In this document: positions 8,211-17,660 of the stretch, piece after piece
Layout of the letters: each line of letters begins with the position of its first letter
Numbering within the stretch: position 1 is the first letter of the stretch
Source: Geobacter sp.
GTDB lineage: Bacteria > Desulfobacterota > Desulfuromonadia > Geobacterales > Geobacteraceae
Direction of reading: 5' to 3'
Assembly: GCA_003490025.1 (NCBI GenBank)
Contig: DNJC01000148.1
Coordinates: forward strand, 1 to 62,722
DNA length: 62,722 nucleotides
Notes under the pieces: generated by a model
Seen by the model: the letters and a program-made list of their open reading frames with translations, nothing else
Databases searched by the model: none
Told to the model about the DNA's origin: nothing
Position numbers and translations under genes: made by a program

Positions 8211-9071
8211 ATGTTCATGTTCGACAAGATGGCCGTCATCGGCGTCGGGCTGATCGGCGGCTCGCTCGCCCGCGTCCTGCGCGAAAAGGGTGCCGTCCGC
8301 GAGGTGGTCGGCATCGGCCGCGGCGAGGCCAACCTGAAGCGCGGCGTGGAACTCGGCGTTTTGGACAGCTACTCCCTCGATCCCAAGGAAGGGGTGAAGG
8401 GCGCCGATCTCGTCTTCGTGGCGACGCCGGTCTGCTCCATCCCGTCCGTGGTCAAGGAGATCGCCTCTTCCCTCTCCCCCGGCTGCATCGTCACCGACGG
8501 GGGGAGCGTCAAGGAATTCGTGGTCGCCGCCTGCGAGCCGCTCATGCCGGAGGGGACCTTCTTCGTTGGGGGGCACCCGATAGCCGGGACCGAGCACTCC
8601 GGCGTCGAGGCATCCTTTTCCACCCTGTACCAGGGTAAGCGCTGCATCGTCACCCCGACCGCCAGCACCGATCCGGACGCCCTGGAAAAGGTGGTCGAGC
8701 TCTGGAAGCTGGCCGGCTCCACCGTCCCCCTGATGGACCCGGTGCAGCACGACCGCGTGGTGGCGGCCATCTCGCACCTGCCGCACATGGTCGCCTATTC
8801 CCTGGTGAACGCGGTGGACGGCTACGACCGTTTCGGCGGGGAACTCCTCTCCTTTTCCGCAGGGGGGTTCCGCGACTTTACCCGGATAGCGTCCTCGGAC
8901 CCGGTCATGTGGCGCGACATCGCGCTCACCAACCGGGAGGCGATCCTGGAGACCATGGATTTCTTCTCCGGTTACCTGGCGCGGTTGCGCACCATGATCG
9001 CCGCCGGCGACGGCGAGGCTCTGAAGGCGTTCTTCCTGAATTCCAAGCAGAAGAGGGATGCAATTCTCTGA
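8211..9071 (+). CDS. tyrA: Prephenate dehydrogenase
   Basis: A 286-residue NAD(P)-dependent enzyme converting prephenate to 4-hydroxyphenylpyruvate in tyrosine synthesis. The N-terminal Rossmann motif is GVGLIGGSLA (about residues 11-20). Substrate-site segments include GGHPIAGTEHSG and SHLPHMVAYSLVN, typical of the TyrA family. No C-terminal ACT domain is present, so this is the short monofunctional form. Starts at 8211 and 8217 (both ATG) are possible; the first is kept. It lies 12 bp after pheA in the same orientation, and one transcript is likely. Confidence 0.94.
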   Translation: MFMFDKMAVIGVGLIGGSLARVLREKGAVREVVGIGRGEANLKRGVELGVLDSYSLDPKEGVKGADLVFVATPVCSIPSVVKEIASSLSPGCIVTDGGSVKEFVVAACEPLMPEGTFFVGGHPIAGTEHSGVEASFSTLYQGKRCIVTPTASTDPDALEKVVELWKLAGSTVPLMDPVQHDRVVAAISHLPHMVAYSLVNAVDGYDRFGGELLSFSAGGFRDFTRIASSDPVMWRDIALTNREAILETMDFFSGYLARLRTMIAAGDGEALKAFFLNSKQKRDAIL

Positions 9072-9073
9072 GG

Positions 9074-9208
9074 CGGGGACTAGGGATTAGGGGCTAGGGA
9101 TTAGGGAAAGTAAAAATCGGGCTAACAGGATGCGGTGCAGGGGATGTAACAGCGAGTCGTTTTTTTGATTCTGCTAGCCCCCAGCCCCCAGCCCCCAGCC
9201 CCGATTCT
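9074..9208. repeat. Short-period intergenic repeats before aroA
   Basis: Units of GGGACTAGGGATTAGGGG and variants (about 9074-9110) are roughly complementary to CTAGCCCCCAGCCCCCAGC units at about 9174-9208. The gap could form an imperfect long hairpin. No gene is seen here. Confidence 0.6.
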
Positions 9209-9217
9209 GGAGGTTCT

Positions 9218-10507
9218 ATGCAGAGCTACACAGTAAAACCCGCCAAGGGCGTGCGCGGCGAGATCCGCGTGCCGGGCGACAAGTCCATATCGCACCGCTC
9301 CATCATGTTCGGCTCCATCGCCAACGGCGTCACCCGCGTTTCGGGTTTTCTCCGCGGCGAGGACGCGCTCTCCACGCTCGCGGCCTTCCGGGCCATGGGC
9401 GTCCAGGTCGACGACGACGGTGAAACGCTGACCATACACGGCAAGGGGCTGCACGGTCTGGAGGAGCCGACCGACGTCCTCGACTGCGGCAACTCCGGGA
9501 CCTCCATGAGGCTTCTCACCGGCCTTCTCTCCGGACAGGGCTTCTTCTCGGTCCTGACCGGCGACAAGTACCTCCGCGCCCGCCCGATGAAGCGCGTGGT
9601 GGGACCGCTTGCCAAGATGGGGGCCCGGATCAGCGGGCGCGCCGGCGGCGACAAGGCGCCTCTCGCCATCCAGGGATCGAAGCTGAAGGGTATCGAGTAC
9701 GACTCCCCGGTGTCGAGCGCACAGGTCAAATCGGCCATCATGCTGGCCGGTCTCTACGCCGAGGGCGAGACGGTGGTGCGCGAGCCGCACCTCTCCCGCG
9801 ACCACTCCGAGCGGATGCTGCGCCACTTCGGCGTCTCCGTTGAGACCTTCCCGGGAGGCGTCAGGCTCTCCGGCGGGCAGGAACTCTCCGGCCGCGACAT
9901 CGTGGTCCCGGGCGACATCTCTTCCGCCGCCTTCTTCATGGTCGCAGCCCTCATCGTTCCCGGCTCCGATCTCCTTATCCGCGGCGTCGGCATCAACCCG
10001 ACCCGCACCGGCATCATCGACATCCTCAAGGGGATGGGGGCGAACCTGGAGCTTGTGGATCCCCGCGAGGAAGCGGGCGAGCCGGTGGCCGACATCCGGG
10101 TGCGCCACTCCAACCTGAAGGCGATGGAGATCTCCGGCGAGCTGGTGCCGCGCGCCATCGACGAGTTCCCCGCCATCTGCGTCGCCGCCTCGCTTGCGGA
10201 AGGGACCACCGTGGTGAGCGGCGCCTCCGAGCTTCGCGTCAAGGAGACCGACAGGATCGCCGCCATGGCGGACAACCTGAGGCGCGCCGGGGTGACCGTA
10301 GAGGAGACCCCCGACGGCATGAGGATCACCGGCGCCGGGACACTGAAGGGATGCGCCGCGGACAGCTTCGGCGACCACAGGATCGCCATGTCCATGATGG
10401 TCGCCGGCCTCGCCGCGAAGGGGGAGACCAGCGTCTCCGACGTCGACTGCATCGCCACCTCTTTCCCGGGATTCGCCGAACTCCTGGAGGAGGTCGCCAA
10501 GCGTTGA
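9218..10507 (+). CDS. aroA: 3-phosphoshikimate 1-carboxyvinyltransferase (EPSP synthase)
   Basis: A 429-residue shikimate-pathway enzyme joining shikimate 3-phosphate and PEP. Family markers are KPAKGVRGEIRVPGDKSISH near the N-terminus, LDCGNSGTSMRL (about residues 88-99) and RVKETDRIAAM in the C-terminal half, plus SFGDHRIAMSM near the end. Length is normal (about 430). The ATG at 9218 follows GGAGG. The next gene, cmk, starts inside its stop codon, so the two are translationally coupled, a common aroA-cmk-ispH-rpsA arrangement. Confidence 0.96.
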   Translation: MQSYTVKPAKGVRGEIRVPGDKSISHRSIMFGSIANGVTRVSGFLRGEDALSTLAAFRAMGVQVDDDGETLTIHGKGLHGLEEPTDVLDCGNSGTSMRLLTGLLSGQGFFSVLTGDKYLRARPMKRVVGPLAKMGARISGRAGGDKAPLAIQGSKLKGIEYDSPVSSAQVKSAIMLAGLYAEGETVVREPHLSRDHSERMLRHFGVSVETFPGGVRLSGGQELSGRDIVVPGDISSAAFFMVAALIVPGSDLLIRGVGINPTRTGIIDILKGMGANLELVDPREEAGEPVADIRVRHSNLKAMEISGELVPRAIDEFPAICVAASLAEGTTVVSGASELRVKETDRIAAMADNLRRAGVTVEETPDGMRITGAGTLKGCAADSFGDHRIAMSMMVAGLAAKGETSVSDVDCIATSFPGFAELLEEVAKR

Positions 10508-11205
10508 GCGGGGTCAGGGAAAACGGGGTAATAGTCGCCATAGACGGCCCTTCCGGGGCCGGGAAAAGCAGTCTCACCAAGTTACTCGCCAAGCGTCTTG
10601 GCTACATCCACATCGATACCGGCGCCATGTTCCGCTCCGTGGCCCTCATGGCCAGGCGGGCAGGGGTCGCCTGCGAGGATGACGCGGCGCTGGCGGAACT
10701 CTGCGGCGGGCTCGACATCTCCTTTTGCCGCGACGGCGAGAGCTGCCGGGTGCTCGCCAACGGCGAGGATGTCTCAGGCGCCATCAGGACGGAGGAGATC
10801 GGTCTGCTCACCTCCTGCATCTCCGCCAGGAAGCCGGTCCGGGAGGCGCTTCTTTCCATGCAGAGGAAGATGGGGAAGAAGGGTGGCGTGATCCTGGAAG
10901 GGCGCGACATCGGCACCGTGGTCTTCCCGGACGCGGAGGTGAAGTTCTTCCTCTCGGCGAGCGCGGAGGAGCGCGGACGGCGCCGTTTCCTGGAGCTGCA
11001 GGCCCGGGGCGAGGCCGCCACGCTGGAGGAGACCATCGACAAGGTGGTGCAGCGCGACCGGCAGGACGAGGGGCGCGAGCACGCACCGCTCAGGCAGGCG
11101 GACGACGCCATCGCCATCGACTCCACCGACCTCTCCATCGAAGAGGTGCTGGAACTCATGGAGAAGACCGTCCGGCAACGCCTCGCGGCAGCGCAACAGG
11201 GGTGA
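10504..11205 (+). CDS. cmk: Cytidylate kinase
   Basis: A 233-residue (d)CMP kinase. The P-loop is IDGPSGAGKSS, followed by the NMP-binding segment YIHIDTGAMFRSVA and the GRDIGTVVFPDA motif. A long open frame begins at 10351 but overlaps aroA. The likely start is TTG at 10504, overlapping the aroA TGA, preceded at proper distance by GGAGGAGG (10486-10493). This places the P-loop near residue 14, as in other CMP kinases. The ispH gene follows after 2 bp. Confidence 0.93.
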   Translation: MSGVRENGVIVAIDGPSGAGKSSLTKLLAKRLGYIHIDTGAMFRSVALMARRAGVACEDDAALAELCGGLDISFCRDGESCRVLANGEDVSGAIRTEEIGLLTSCISARKPVREALLSMQRKMGKKGGVILEGRDIGTVVFPDAEVKFFLSASAEERGRRRFLELQARGEAATLEETIDKVVQRDRQDEGREHAPLRQADDAIAIDSTDLSIEEVLELMEKTVRQRLAAAQQG

Positions 11206-11207
11206 TC

Positions 11208-12059
11208 ATGGAAGTGATTCTGGCAAAACACGCGGGGTTTTGCTTCGGCGTGAAACGCGCCACGCATCTCGCCTTCGAGGCGGCCGACCGGGGTGAGGAG
11301 ACCTACACCCTCGGTCCGATCATTCACTCGCCGCAGGTCGTGCAACGGTTGTCGGAGATGGGGGTGAAGTCGGTCGACGAGGTGGGCGAGGTGGAGAGCG
11401 GCGGCACCATCATCATCCGCTCCCACGGCGTCGCCGCCGAGGAGCTGGAGGCCGCGGTGAGCGCCGGCCTCGAGGTGGTCGACGCCACCTGTCCCTTCGT
11501 GAAGAAGGCCCAGGAGCATGTGGCGACGCTGTCGCGCGAGGGGTACGACATCGTCGTGGTCGGAGACGCGGTGCACCCCGAGGTGCAGGGAATCGTCTCC
11601 TACGCGACCGGCAGGGTGTACGTGGTCAGCTCCGGGAAGGACGTGGAGAGGCTCCCCAGGATGTCCAAGATCGGCGTCGTGGCGCAGACCACCCAGTCCT
11701 TCGAGCACCTGCACGACGTCGTCACCGCCTGCCTCGCCAGGGGAGGCGAGATACGGGTTTACAACACGATCTGCGACGCCACGGCCGTCAGGCAGGAAGA
11801 GGCGAAGAAGCTGGCCGGCGAGGTGGAGTGCATGATCGTCATCGGCGGTTTCAACAGCGCGAACACCAAGAGGCTTTTCCAGATCTGCTCGGAACTCCTG
11901 AAGCGGACCCACCACATCGAAACGGCCTGCCAGATAGACCCTGCCTGGTTCGACGGTGTGGAGAAGGTCGGAGTGACCGCCGGAGCGTCGACGCCCAAGT
12001 GGCTGATCGACGAGGTTATCAATCGTATTTCGGCGATAGATAAAGATAAAATAAGTTGA
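11208..12059 (+). CDS. ispH: 4-hydroxy-3-methylbut-2-enyl diphosphate reductase
   Basis: A 283-residue iron-sulfur enzyme of the last MEP-pathway step, making IPP and DMAPP. The three cluster-binding cysteines are visible in HAGFCFGVKRA (C12), VVDATCPFVKKAQEH and YNTICDATAVRQ. The active-site His and Glu segments (RSHGV, GDAVHPEVQG) and the conserved GGFNSANT are present. The start ATG at 11208 is 2 bp after the cmk stop. Length matches the bacterial family. It lies immediately upstream of rpsA, an old and widespread neighbourhood. Confidence 0.95.
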   Translation: MEVILAKHAGFCFGVKRATHLAFEAADRGEETYTLGPIIHSPQVVQRLSEMGVKSVDEVGEVESGGTIIIRSHGVAAEELEAAVSAGLEVVDATCPFVKKAQEHVATLSREGYDIVVVGDAVHPEVQGIVSYATGRVYVVSSGKDVERLPRMSKIGVVAQTTQSFEHLHDVVTACLARGGEIRVYNTICDATAVRQEEAKKLAGEVECMIVIGGFNSANTKRLFQICSELLKRTHHIETACQIDPAWFDGVEKVGVTAGASTPKWLIDEVINRISAIDKDKIS

Positions 12060-12083
12060 TATTTTTTGCCGATGTGCTAAATT
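12056..12083 (+). promoter_or_regulatory. Candidate promoter for rpsA
   Basis: TTGATA (12056-12061) and TAAATT (12078-12083) are 16 bp apart in an AT-rich gap between ispH and rpsA, about 45 bp before the rpsA start. It would allow rpsA expression independent of the upstream operon. Confidence 0.45.
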
Positions 12084-12127
12084 AGCTCGATTTTATATGG
12101 AGATTACACGAGGGGGTAGAGTTTTCA

Positions 12128-13882
<1,755 letters not shown>

Positions 13883-13933
13883 ACCAGTCACTTCGCCGAC
13901 TGTGTAATTTAATAGCAGACTGAGGTGTGTACA

Positions 13934-14215
13934 ATGACTAAGAGCGAACTGATAGACAAACTGGTAGAAGCACGCGCCGCCCTCACCCGCAAGGATTCCG
14001 AGGCCGTCGTGTCGATGGTGTTCGATGCCATGAGCGAGGCGCTCACCGCAGGCGACAAGGTGGAAATCCGTGGATTCGGCAGCTTCACCATCAGGGATCG
14101 CGAGCCGCGCGAGGCGAGGAACCCCAAGAGCGGTGAGATCGTGAGCATCCCCAGCAAGAAGACCCCGTTCTTCAAGACCGGCAAGGACTTGAGGGAGCGG
14201 GTAAACAACCTGTAG
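13934..14215 (+). CDS. ihfB: Integration host factor, beta-type subunit
   Basis: A 93-residue DNA-bending protein of the HU/IHF family. The pattern MTKSELIDKL, the core EIRGFGSFTIRDREPREARN and the DNA-intercalating arm with a Pro in the RNPKSGE region are all present. IHF-type positions (rather than HU) and the place just after rpsA support the beta subunit. The ATG at 13934 has TGAGGTG upstream; a GTG at 13925 is less likely. Its last codons and downstream sequence are repeated near 15734, as part of a duplication that also includes the tRNA-Leu gene. Confidence 0.9.
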   Translation: MTKSELIDKLVEARAALTRKDSEAVVSMVFDAMSEALTAGDKVEIRGFGSFTIRDREPREARNPKSGEIVSIPSKKTPFFKTGKDLRERVNNL

Positions 14216-14238
14216 CAGTAAAAGCATAGCGGGTCTCG

Positions 14239-14325
14239 GCCCGGATGGCGGAATTGGTAGACGCAAGGGACTTAAAATCCCTCGTTCGCAAGGACGTGCC
14301 GGTTCGACCCCGGCTCCGGGCACCA
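14239..14325 (+). tRNA. tRNA-Leu (anticodon UAA), first copy
   Basis: An 87-base class II tRNA. The acceptor stem GCCCGGA pairs with TCCGGGC, followed by ACCA, so the CCA tail is encoded. The anticodon stem GGGA/TCCC encloses CTTAAAA with anticodon TAA. A long variable arm and the GGTTCGACCCC T-arm are present. It lies 23 bp after ihfB and is probably co-transcribed with it. An identical copy lies at 15778. Confidence 0.97.
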
Positions 14326-14357
14326 GTAGGAAGTACAATAAGATAAAGTGGAATGAC

Positions 14358-14387
14358 AAAAGCCCTGAGAAATCAGGGCTTTTGTTT
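14358..14387 (+). terminator. Rho-independent terminator after tRNA-Leu
   Basis: The perfect 8-bp stem AGCCCTGA (14361-14368) / TCAGGGCT (14373-14380) with a GAAA loop is followed by TTTGTTTTG and preceded by AAA. It would end the rpsA-ihfB-tRNA transcript. Confidence 0.85.
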
Positions 14388-14472
14388 TGTTGCTGTGCGA
14401 AGGTGCGGTTTCGCATTCTAAAACTTTCTCTCTGTTGCATCGGATCAAGCGGCTCGGGGGAGCGCTGTCCTG

Positions 14473-14529
14473 TTCAATATAACTTGAATAAGTGGCCGTG
14501 ATGCGCTATGCCTTTCAAGTATACTTGAA
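14473..14529 (+). promoter_or_regulatory. Two palindromes upstream of fic (candidate operators)
   Basis: TTCAAGTATACTTGAA (14514-14529) is a perfect 16-bp palindrome ending five bases before the fic ribosome-binding site. A related, imperfect palindrome TTCAATATAACTTGAA lies at 14473-14488, with centres 41 bp apart. The Fic protein ends in a winged-helix-like DNA-binding segment, so autoregulation is plausible. This is inference from sequence symmetry. Confidence 0.5.
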
Positions 14530-14543
14530 TAACAGGAGGGCGT

Positions 14544-15686
14544 ATGAACCGAAGCGGTGCCTATCGACAGCAGCCAACCGGCTACAAGGCCTTTTTACCC
14601 GCACCCCTTCCACCTAATCCTCCCATCAAAATCGAGGGAGAATTACAGAACCTTCTCTCCAATGCCGACATGTCCCTGGCCCGGCTTGACGGTCTGGGAC
14701 ACATCCTCCCGAACGCCAGTCTCTTTATTGCCATGTATGTCAAAAAGGAGGCGCTCCTCAGTTCACAGATCGAGGGAACCCAAGCATCCCTTGAAGACCT
14801 GTTTGAATTCGAGAGCGGCATGAAGCCCGAGAATATCAACGACGTGGCCGAGGTCGTCAACTACGTAAAAGCATTGAATTACGGGATGGAGCGTTTGCAG
14901 GAATTCCCCATGAGCCTGCGGTTGATCAAGGAAATCCACGCAGTCTTGATGGAAGGGGTGCGGGGAGGAGAGAAGACCCCGGGGGAATTCAAAAAGACCC
15001 AGAACTGGATCGGCCCGGCCGGCTGCACCCTCAAGGATGCCCGTTTTGTTCCGCCCCCGCCTCACGAGGCAGAAGCGGCGATGGGGGCACTGGAGTTGTA
15101 TCTTCATCACCCCCCGCAGTTGCCGGCGCTGGTTGACTGCGCGCTGATCCACTACCTCTTCGAAACGATCCATCCGTTTCTGGATGGCAATGGCAGGCTG
15201 GGGCGGCTTCTCATAACTTTTTATCTGCATTGGCGCGGGGTGATGGAAAAACCGCTCCTCTATCTCAGCTACTATTTTAGGAAATATCGCCAGGAATACT
15301 ATGACCGTCTGAACATGGTCCGAGATAATGGCGATTTCGAGCAATGGATTGCTTTTTTCCTGAAAGGCGTCGTGGTGACCGCTGATTCGGCAGTGGATGC
15401 AGCCAAGCAGATCATGGAGCTGCAATCCCGTCATCGGAGCCTGCTCTGGCAAAAGAAGATATCTTCTCCCCTGGCTGTCGGTATTCTGGAAGGGCTCTTT
15501 TACTCCCCTTATGTCTCGGTCAACGACATCGCCCGTGATTTTTCCATCTCTTATCAGGCCGCTTCCACGCTTATTTCCCAGCTCGAAGGCGCCGGCATCC
15601 TGAAAGAGATAACCGGCCGCAAGAGAGACAAGCGATACATCTATGCCGATTATCTGCAAATTCTGGAAGAAGGAACGAAGCTGTAA
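14544..15686 (+). CDS. Fic family AMP-transferase with C-terminal winged helix
   Basis: A 380-residue Fic-domain protein. The catalytic loop HPFLDGNGR is at residues 210-218 (H210). An N-terminal inhibitory-helix motif SSQIEG (S73xxxE77G78) indicates a class II Fic enzyme that inhibits itself. The C-terminal region (about 310-375, SVNDIARDFSISYQAASTLI) is a winged-helix DNA-binding segment. Fic enzymes usually transfer AMP from ATP to Ser/Thr/Tyr of a target; the target here is unknown. The start ATG follows AGGAGGG (14534-14540). The gene sits between two copies of tRNA-Leu, and a decayed copy of its first 76 bases occurs at 17047. Confidence 0.92.
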   Translation: MNRSGAYRQQPTGYKAFLPAPLPPNPPIKIEGELQNLLSNADMSLARLDGLGHILPNASLFIAMYVKKEALLSSQIEGTQASLEDLFEFESGMKPENINDVAEVVNYVKALNYGMERLQEFPMSLRLIKEIHAVLMEGVRGGEKTPGEFKKTQNWIGPAGCTLKDARFVPPPPHEAEAAMGALELYLHHPPQLPALVDCALIHYLFETIHPFLDGNGRLGRLLITFYLHWRGVMEKPLLYLSYYFRKYRQEYYDRLNMVRDNGDFEQWIAFFLKGVVVTADSAVDAAKQIMELQSRHRSLLWQKKISSPLAVGILEGLFYSPYVSVNDIARDFSISYQAASTLISQLEGAGILKEITGRKRDKRYIYADYLQILEEGTKL

Positions 15687-15733
15687 TATTCAAAGATGTA
15701 GAAAATCTTTTTTTTAATTCATCCCTCAAGACC

Positions 15734-15864
15734 GGGAGCGGGTACAACCTGTAGCAGTAAAAGCATAGCGGGTCTCGGCCCGGATGGCGGAATTGGTAGA
15801 CGCAAGGGACTTAAAATCCCTCGTTCGCAAGGACGTGCCGGTTCGACCCCGGCTCCGGGCACCA
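15734..15864 (+). repeat. Second copy of the ihfB-3' end / tRNA-Leu direct repeat
   Basis: This segment repeats 14193-14325: the last codons of ihfB (with a 2-bp deletion), the 23-bp spacer and the whole tRNA-Leu. Similarity can be followed a little further upstream (15727 versus 14173) if a ~12-bp deletion is allowed. The repeat flanks the 1.4-kb fic segment as a direct duplication, as left by tRNA-targeted integration or by tandem duplication. Confidence 0.85.
15778..15864 (+). tRNA. tRNA-Leu (anticodon UAA), second copy
   Basis: Identical in sequence to the tRNA-Leu at 14239-14325, including the encoded CCA, so it is presumably functional. It lies at the downstream edge of the fic segment. 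It has no rpsA-ihfB genes in front, so its transcription would have to come from the fic region or from sequence inside the repeat. Confidence 0.95.
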
Positions 15865-15887
15865 CGACAATCGCAATGATTCGACCC

Positions 15888-15925
15888 AAAAAGAGGGGCT
15901 GCTATAGAGCAGCCCCTCTTTTTAT
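15888..15925 (+). terminator. Rho-independent terminator after second tRNA-Leu
   Basis: A 13-bp stem AAGAGGGGCTGCT (15891-15903) / AGCAGCCCCTCTT (15908-15920) with a short loop is followed by TTTATT. It differs from the terminator behind the first tRNA copy, so the repeat ends at the tRNA 3' end. Confidence 0.85.
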
Positions 15926-16048
15926 TGGGGGCAGGCGATTTCCCCATTTGACATCCCGGCGATTTTGGTTAGAAAGATATAATCGTTGCTGCTGGCGAAC
16001 CGTCGCCGGTGAACTTCAAAAAAGGGACGAGTCAGAGGAGGTCGAGAT

Positions 16049-16726
16049 ATGTTCCCGTTAGGCATTCCTTTAGCGAACAATGTATTCGTGATGAACCATT
16101 TCCCGGAGATGAGCCATCATGCGCTGGTGGGCTGGTTGCTGGATGCCGCGACCAAGCAGGAGCAACACTCCTATCACGCGAAAAACACGCCCGAATGGGC
16201 GGCAGGAGCGGCGCAGTTTCGGCAGCACGCTGCGGCCTTGTCGCTTAAGGAGGAGGCGGCGAAGTACAAGGATATCCAGGCCATGAAGGACCGCGACCTG
16301 GAGCGCGCGGCGACCCTGGAGACGATCCACTTCAACGCCTGCTACATCATCATGAGGGCTCGCCACGAGAATGACGAGACACTGCTCTTCAACGTCGGGC
16401 ACGAGTTGAAGGAAAAGACCAAGAGGGCCCACGCGCCGGTCGAGGTTTCGAGCCAGCCCTTGAAAGCGACCGCCAAGAGGGGCGATCATCCGGGATCGAT
16501 AGTGTTGACCGTCGAAAGGGATCCCGGGGCCGGTCTCTACGAGGTTCAGTTCTGCAAAGGGGTGCCTGGCGGCGAAGAGTCGTGGCAGGCCTTGGGCAAC
16601 TTCAAGAAGGTCCGGATCTTCGTCCCCAACCTGGAGCGCTCCGGCTGGTACTACTTCAGGATAAGGAGTCACGGAGACAACAAGACGAGCCCCTGGAGCA
16701 ATCCGGTAGACATCATCGTCGGCTAG
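16049..16726 (+). CDS. Hypothetical protein with C-terminal fibronectin-III-like domain
   Basis: A 225-residue cytosolic-looking protein without signal peptide. The N-terminal half (residues 1-130) is helical, with many Ala, His and Glu residues. The C-terminal part (about 145-225) resembles a fibronectin type III fold: alternating strands ending in WYYFRIRSHGDNKTSPWSNP. The ATG at 16049 follows GAGGAGGT (16035-16042). The gene lies just after the duplicated tRNA-Leu and may belong to the same accessory patch. I do not recognise a specific family and assign no function. Confidence 0.75.
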   Translation: MFPLGIPLANNVFVMNHFPEMSHHALVGWLLDAATKQEQHSYHAKNTPEWAAGAAQFRQHAAALSLKEEAAKYKDIQAMKDRDLERAATLETIHFNACYIIMRARHENDETLLFNVGHELKEKTKRAHAPVEVSSQPLKATAKRGDHPGSIVLTVERDPGAGLYEVQFCKGVPGGEESWQALGNFKKVRIFVPNLERSGWYYFRIRSHGDNKTSPWSNPVDIIVG

Positions 16727-16772
16727 CGGCAGAGACGTACCACCCCATCCATCTTCATCCCTTCAGCCATAC

Positions 16773-16797
16773 TCCGGGGGGGCTCCCCCCCCCCCCG
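16773..16797 (+). terminator. Hairpin with long C-tract after the hypothetical gene
   Basis: CCGGGGGGG is followed after a short loop by a run of about thirteen C residues and a G, forming a very strong G/C hairpin 46 bp after the stop codon. No T-tract follows, so termination efficiency is uncertain. The homopolymer is also a likely site of slippage or sequencing error. Confidence 0.4.
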
Positions 16798-16855
16798 AAG
16801 CACCCACCGCAAAGATGGCACTGCCCATCCGCCACGCCCTTCCAACCCATTCAGA

Positions 16856-16997
16856 ATTAAACCGTGGCCGACGGATTCGAATTGCCGGGTAGCAATTAAA
16901 ACTGCGGCCGACGGATTCGAATCGCCGGCGAGCAATTAAAACCGCGGCCGGCGGATTCGAATTGCCGGCGGGCAATTAAAACCGCAGCCGCGAGTTC
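16856..16997. repeat. 40-bp tandem repeat, three and a half units
   Basis: Units begin at 16856, 16895, 16935 and 16975 (the last incomplete). Each starts ATTAAA and contains CGGCCGACGGATTCGAAT and a second GCCGG block, so each unit is itself partly palindromic around ATTCGAAT. The units differ at only a few positions. Short overlapping minus-strand open frames through it are by-products of the repeat. Confidence 0.85.
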
Positions 16998-17046
16998 ATT
17001 GGGTATAGCCGGCGCAGTCGCCCGGAAGAGTGTCATCGTTGAAAGC

Positions 17047-17121
17047 GAATAACAGGAGGGTGTGGAACCGAAGCGGTGTCTATCGACAGCAGTCAACCGG
17101 CTACAAAGCCTTTTTACCCGC
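17047..17121 (+). pseudogene. Relic of the fic 5' end
   Basis: These 75 bases match 14527-14602 (ribosome-binding site, start region and the first ~20 codons of fic) at about 90%. The start codon is destroyed by a 1-bp deletion (GTGTGGAACC instead of CGTATGAACC), and the similarity stops abruptly at 17121. It is a fragment of a second fic gene or a duplication scar. Confidence 0.8.
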
Positions 17122-17135
17122 TATGCGAACTTGCA

Positions 17136-17190
17136 CGATCTCTCCCTCGCCCTCCGGGAGAGGGTTGGGGTGAGGGAGCCTCTCCCGGGC
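17136..17190. repeat. Half copy of the dispersed CTCCGGGAGAGGG repeat
   Basis: CTCCCTCGCCCTCCGGGAGA followed by GGGTTGGGGTGAGGGAG matches one arm of the repeats at 51-160 and 53201-53308. It lies immediately downstream of the fic relic and may mark the break point. The rest of 17190-17410 shows no gene. Confidence 0.65.
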
Positions 17191-17410
17191 AATTCAGCAA
17201 CACACCCTCTGTGCTAGACTGCCCAGAAGGTCCTTCCCCGCTCCGCCCTCCCAGCCTCGCTCCAACACAACACATCGCAAACATGTCCGTTTGTTTCTCA
17301 GCACGCATTACAACTGCATGAAACGGCAGCTGACAGTATATAAACCGGGGGGAACGCCCCAAGAACCCAAGAATCAGTGCAACGTTGACATGCGGCACCA
17401 CTGGTGGCGG

Positions 17411-17660
17411 GGGTGGCAACTCAATATGGTGGAGTCTAAGCCTGCTGATTTAAGCTGAGCAGCATGGAGGGCGTAGTACGGGTTTCTTGAGTTCGTTGCA
17501 CATTATTCTTGGATTCTGGGACGTCCCCCTGGCTATCAGTGGGAATGAAGGGTTTGGTAAACCCACAGCCGGTCGTGCAGTACGGCGTGGTGAGCGGTTG
17601 CCAGTTGAAAGGGGCTGAGACGGAGCCCTTTTTTATCTTGATATTACAGAGAGGAACGGG
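17411..17660 (+). ncRNA. Structured RNA candidate resembling an IscB omega-RNA (HEARO), without iscB
   Basis: The segment is non-coding but rich in helices: GGCAAC (17415-17420) can pair with GTTGCC (17597-17602), and there are hairpins GGGTTT/AAACCC (17550-17564) and GGGCT/AGCCC (17612-17628) followed by six T. The core GCGGTTGCCAGTTGA (17594-17608) and the 3' part TTACAGAGAGGAACGG (17644-17659) closely resemble, as I remember it, the conserved core and 3' end of the OgeuIscB omega-RNA. In intact elements iscB starts just after such a GAGGAACGG; here no iscB follows. The family assignment rests on memory and needs a covariance-model search. Confidence 0.4.

Noticed and set aside
16856..16997. 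CRISPR array
   Set aside because: The 40-bp units are contiguous without unique spacers, and no cas genes are in the window.
16723..17096. Overlapping minus-strand frames with repeated peptide AVLIARRQFES
   Set aside because: They arise from the 40-bp tandem repeat; no ribosome-binding site and no family similarity.
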